NCBI RefSeq assembly: GCF_037975245.1
Contig: NC_092578.1
Span: 19,133,321 to 19,197,320, forward strand
Length of the DNA stretch: 64,000 nucleotides
Direction of reading: 5' to 3'
From: Apostichopus japonicus
Taxonomy: Eukaryota > Echinodermata > Holothuroidea > Aspidochirotida > Stichopodidae
Shown: positions 59,240 through 64,000 of the stretch, one piece after another
Layout of the letters: each line of letters begins with the position of its first letter
Numbering within the stretch: position 1 is the first letter of the stretch
The notes under the pieces: generated by a model
Databases searched by the model: none
What the model was told of the DNA's origin: nothing
Seen by the model: only the letters and a program-made list of their open reading frames with translations
Translations under genes and position numbers: made by a program

Positions 59240-59687
59240 CAGGCATGAGACTCTTCCGCGGAAACGCGGATTTCAGATTTTTTTTTTTGCATTTTCGCGT
59301 TTTTTCTCGTAATTCGCGTTTTTTATTATTTTTTTTATTTAATTTTTTTTTTTTTTTTTTTTTTGTGCCGAACATGCTGGACTGTGAAGGGAAGGAACAC
59401 CGAATTTGACCAGTGGTGGAATCAAGTAGCACAAAGCAAGCAAAAAAGCCTTTTTTTGGTTCAAAAAAGCTAATGGATAAATTATACAAGCAGAAATTCC
59501 ACAATTTTTTGGCGAGTTATGTGATGTGATAGATTCCATCTAGAGTCCACCATTTTGCATTTAAGCCCTCCTTACCTGACAAAAAGATTCTAAAGGGGAG
59601 GGGGACACCCCCTCCCCTTAAACCCCTCCCCCAGGACGGCAATCAATAAATTTCAGATTTTTTTTCCCCGGCTCAGTCTCATCCCTG
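59240..59687. mobile_element. TIR element with CAGGSATGAGACT ends
   Basis: 448 bp with ends CAGGCATGAGACT and the complement of CAGGGATGAGACT (12 of 13 match). GACTTT flanks both sides (59234-59239, 59688-59693). Contains T-rich tracts and a perfect 12-bp hairpin, AAGGGGAGGGGG with loop ACA, near 59593-59619. No transposase. Superfamily uncertain; the matching flank is 6 bp, not 8. Confidence 0.65.
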
Positions 59688-59693
59688 GACTTT

Positions 59694-60440
59694 TCTTATT
59701 GGTTTGGGGAGTTATTCATCACAAGTCCTCTATTGCCATGACAAATAATGAAGTGATGTTGAGGTTGGCTTCTTCTCTTAGGTCAAATTGTGATCGGTGT
59801 TAGACAAACTTTCTCAGGCAAAATTTGTCATCAGATTTGTCAGAGGGACTACCAATTGTTTATACTAAAACATTTAATCATACCCTCTATTCCTGTTATC
59901 GTTTTTGGAGGACTGCCTGTTACTACTTTGATGAACTTCAAATGAAATTTAAGGTTTTCCAATACATTAAAATGTACCCTTTCATCGCACAAGGAAACTT
60001 TATAATCAATACTTTGTATTTTTTTTTCATTTTCTTTACATCTTATACATATAACGATATTATATCCATTTCTTATATAATAATATCATTCATGGAGCAT
60101 GAATAATGTGATCTGTTAATTAACAAATCATAGCCAAACAATTCTATATGGTGGTTGAAAGTGATTTCATCGTGCCATCGTTAATGTTCTTCATTATAAC
60201 CACACCCCTCATTATAAATATCACATAAGCATGTACTGATAATGTGTACAGGGGGGACCACCTTGAAATAGTTAATAAAGCAAAAGAAATATCAAATGAA
60301 CTTTGCCCTCTGGTAGAACATTCAAGACACTGCAGATTTGCATTTTTTAATACATTTTGCATAGCAAACAGTAAGCCTGTGCACACAGAAGGATATGGTA
60401 CCAATATTGCTAGAATTGAAGATTAGTATAGTAACATGAT
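59694..60440. other. Non-coding, nothing recognised
   Basis: AT-rich; no exon with family support. Confidence 0.4.
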
Positions 60441-60444
60441 GATG

Positions 60445-60725
60445 ATTGAGAGGATAAAGGCTTTGACGTCAGGATCAATGAAATCTAGAATCTGTGATGT
60501 CGTGGATACGAGCCCTGGCAGGCCAAAGCTAGGTGGGAGAAATCCACGGTTTTCTCATCTGAAATGGTCTTCCTAAGTTTAGAAACTTCCAAAATGAGTT
60601 TAAAATTGGAAAGGGGATAGCCTACCGCCATGAGGTGTAAGTAATAAGCTGTTTCGGCTGCTTCGTCATGCAATTGCTGCTGTTTAGGTTCATATGATGA
60701 CCGGCTACCAGGCTGGTTATTGTTA
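60445..60725 (+). mobile_element. tRNA-derived SINE, copy 2
   Basis: B-box-like GGATACGAGCCCTGGCAGG near 60505, then CACGGTTTTCTCATCTGAAATG near 60548, aligned with copy 1 at 19352. The shared body continues for about 60 bp with moderate divergence. Boundaries approximate. Confidence 0.6.
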
Positions 60726-63700
60726 TATACCAGTAGTTCATCAAGAACAACTCCCAAGTCACAAAGAAAACACAAGCAAATTTGAAGTCTCCTGTGATAT
60801 AACTATGACAATGAATAATGTCGTTTGGGTTGTGAAATTGATTGACGAGCTTACTTCTTCTTAATTAAGGTGGTTTCTTAAATTTAAATCAGCATGCCAG
60901 TCCGTTTGCCTATAAGCATAAATAGAATAGATACAGCAACATAAAGAGCAGTCAAACTGTTTCATTTTGTCGCACTATTGTATATCAGAACCTTTAAGTG
61001 TTGGCTCTTTGAATTGGACATAATTTACCCAAAAAATAACCAAAGGCTTCTCAGACACAACAAACCGTCCTCATGATCACAAGCAACATTTCACTTTCTT
61101 GATTTTTCCGCTGTAATCATTCTTATTCTAATCATATTTTATATGGTACAGTATGTAGCATCTTCATACATACTGTCTGGCCAAAGATTTGCTGTCAGGT
61201 GTCATCATTGTATTTCTTACGAAAGAAAGTTAATAATTGGGTGCAATACTGCAGAAGAAGATAAAACATCAAGTATTCACTTTTCACCTAGAAAATCCAT
61301 TAGACCTCATTGTGGAAAATATCTTGCTTCAATTTACAATTGTTTGTGTCAGGCTGTTTTTGATTGGTTAATTTGCTAGTTAATTAATGTTGAGGTTGCA
61401 CCATGGATTGTAAGACTACTGTAAATCATATTAATTGGTTGATTAATTAGGAGGCTGGGTCATCATAGATTGTGAGGCTGTGTTATTGATTGATTCATGG
61501 ATTAATCAATTTCCTCTAGGTTATATAATATTGAGGCTGAACAGATTCTCTGCAGTCCAGTAGATGGATGGTTTTTTTCAGAATAATGAATTTCATCTCA
61601 TTCTTTCATGCAATCATTCAGTATATTTCTTACTCAATGGGTGAGATGGTACTTTCTTTGTAGTTAACTCTTTTGATAAGGTCAATTAGTACATGCAGCT
61701 GTAAGCAGCTGCCAGTGCCAACATTTCATGGCACCAACACGATTGACATAAGTCGGTGACAAATTAATGCGAGTGGCAATCCTTGATAACCAGGATACCA
61801 GTCATTCATCAGAATATATGGCTGATACTTGGACAGTTTTCTTTAAGATCCCTTTGGTTATTTCACCAGTTTGTAATCATGATGTGTTATGAAGATATTA
61901 CTTTTACGGTTATAAATTTGTGAAAAGTTTCAGAACATCAGCGCAAACAAGATTTTATTCCTCCAATTCTTTTTTTTCTTCTTTTGTCCCTTTTTGCTAC
62001 TGCTAGTCTGAAGTTACATAAAAGATGAAAGAGGTAGCAATTTACACAAAGAGTATGTCGAAATAAAGACTATAATTAAAATGTCTGCCACAACACTGAT
62101 GGGCTCTTAACTTTTCTGCTTATTTTATGTTAATTTTATCCTATTTATCCTAACTCTTTTAAAGGAATTTTTCAGTATCATGGGTCAAGAATTACTTTCA
62201 CAGCAGATTATGTGGTAGAAGATGATATTGATATCAAGTCGCAATTAATATGATATAGAACATCCATTTGTAGATTGGATTAGTTTTAAACTACTCAGAG
62301 GCTTAATATAATGGCTTTTTCTAGAGGCTTTGTAGTTTCTTTCTTCTTACATTTATACTTTTTGTTTTATCCATTTATCCAAGTTTTATTATTTTACATA
62401 TTTTGAAGAATTAATTTGATTTTTTTTGGGGGGGGGGGTTGGGGGTTTTCATGACATATACCATCACACTATGTATCAACTCTCTATGACTAAGACTTAA
62501 GCTTAATTCAACAATATGACAAATGTCAGACCACTTGTCAGTCAAAGATTTCTGCTAGTATAAGAGTATATATGACAATTGATTAAACATGTTGTTAGAC
62601 AACATGGCTTTGATGACAGTTTCAAAGTTCCCCATCACTGGATTGTCCTGATCGGGTGTAAATTGTTAAAACACAGTTTCAGAGTGAAGTTCACAGCATG
62701 TGATAGCTATTTTAAGATCGTCAGTAATCAAGATGATATGCTAGACTGTCAAATAATGGTCACCCTTAGTCCAATTTTGAAAATATACATTTAGCTGTCA
62801 CCCCAACTCTTAGAGGTATGTGTCCTCTCTGAACATTGAACTATCTGTTCAACGCTTTAGGAGGAGGGAGGGGGGAGTAGGCGGGGCAGGATATTTTTGA
62901 GGCAAGTCCCAGGAAAACCTTGTATTATGGATGCTGGGATATTTTTTTTATAATATTGGGGATTATGTGGGATTTTTTGACGTAACTTTTGTAAAGAGAA
63001 TGGATTTATTTCAGAGCCAGAGAGGCTTGAACAAAATATATGCACAATATTCTGACTGCAACAAGCTTGTTATACTTTGTAACCTGGTATCTCTCCTGTG
63101 AGAAACATATACAAGTACATTGTTACTATTGGGTTTATATAACCAAATGTGTTATAACAAACATTCAATACTATGAGGAAGGCAAGGCACATTTTCTGAA
63201 AGAGGGAAATGTTTGGTGTTAACTCTGAAGACTTAGCACAGACCTAGACTGTTACTGATACTGAAATTAGGCCTTGCTTTATTTGCATATATGATAATGC
63301 AGATATGAATATGCATATCATATATGATTATGCATATATGATTATGCTACTAATATTGTATTGGTTGACGATTGATGATGAAAAAGTACCCAGTAATTGC
63401 ACAGTATTTAAAGAAATAAAGTCAGAGGATTTGTTGGAAACAAAGCTGTAATTGTTTTATTGATCATAGTAGCAGATTTGGCAGGGAGGAATCTGAAGCA
63501 GTCTTTAAGTTAGCCATGAAATGAAGGTTGGCCTTTTTTATAAGGTCATTTTGATATGAAGAATCATGACTTTGTTTACTATTATCAAATCTCTTAACAA
63601 TGAAACTCATCAGTTGTAGCTGACAGCACACTGCAAAATGTATCAAAACTCATAGCTGTAGATATTAAACCATGTCATCTAACTATTTAAAACAGAAAAC

Positions 63701-64000
63701 ATTGTTAGATATTAAATTCCGATGTGGGGTTCTAATAACAGGGGGGGGGGGGATGGGGGAGATAGGGTTTGTAAAACAACATGAATACAACTTATTGATC
63801 AATTGGGAAATTTTATATCAGTTTTATTTAAATAAAATTCAACTGCTGAGGATTAAACAATAGATTGCTTTATATAGCCTCTCACCTCTCTGTCTCTTTC
63901 ATAGAGCTTAAAGAATTTACCTATTTACCAAATGGTTCAGTCCAATTTTTGTAGCCAGATTGGATGCTTACGCAAGCATCTACTCCTGTAACATACTGTC
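60726..64000. other. Non-coding right end
   Basis: No gene supported. Contains ATTGATTAATT-rich sequence at 61380-61520, poly-G runs near 62427 and 63740, and a POU-octamer-like ATATGATTATGCATAT cluster at 63285-63350. Confidence 0.4.

Overview
The window is eukaryotic: intron-rich, AT-rich genomic DNA with GT/AG splice sites, tRNA-derived SINEs, hAT-type non-autonomous transposons and many minisatellites. The encoded proteins (animal-type inositol polyphosphate 1-phosphatase, MPLKIP/TTDN1, a CDK12/13 kinase, an inositol hexakisphosphate kinase) place it in a metazoan. CTAG/TAGGCC-rich patches and the repeat style suggest an invertebrate deuterostome, perhaps an echinoderm such as a sea cucumber. 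That last step is inference, not proof.

Layout. 1-11.7 kb holds no gene I can support. It carries a ~90-bp tandem array (620-1318), a ~310-bp satellite-like array (3.99-5.42 kb), two 17-bp minisatellite arrays sharing a flank (6.70 and 8.56 kb) and a GTATAC-rich minisatellite (7.43 kb). INPP1 lies on the minus strand in four coding exons (14311-11728), with a G-rich minisatellite in its first coding intron. At 16.76-18.06 kb there are two short TIR elements, then a CTAG-rich patch and a SINE. MPLKIP is on the plus strand (20209-21404, four exons). 22.4-32.4 kb is intergenic, with a 22-bp minisatellite, a truncated tRNA relic and two blocks of a diverged repeat rich in TGACCT half-sites. CDK12/13 is on the minus strand (43575-32438, eight coding exons, 1364 codons before the stop). 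Upstream of it are a third TGACCT block and a second copy of a 266/372-bp palindromic TIR element. A two-exon, 80-codon unknown small protein is on the plus strand (49737-50517). 51-54.5 kb is repeat-dense: an (ATT)n retroposon tail inside a duplicated segment, a 1.5-kb hAT-like element, and a MITE-like element with a telomere-like core. An IP6K gene is on the plus strand (55134-58598, five exons, 477 codons before the stop) with a hAT MITE in its last intron. The right end has another TIR element (59240-59687), a second SINE copy and repeat-poor non-coding DNA.

The four recognised gene models each give an open reading frame divisible by three when the proposed GT-AG exons are joined, and family motifs continue across the junctions. 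INPP1 and IP6K both act in inositol phosphate metabolism, but they lie ~41 kb apart with unrelated genes between, so I do not infer a functional cluster. CDK12/13 (Pol II CTD kinase) and MPLKIP are nuclear proteins. No prokaryotic-style system, CRISPR array or viral gene was seen. The most unusual material is the mobile-element and repeat content and the unidentified small gene.
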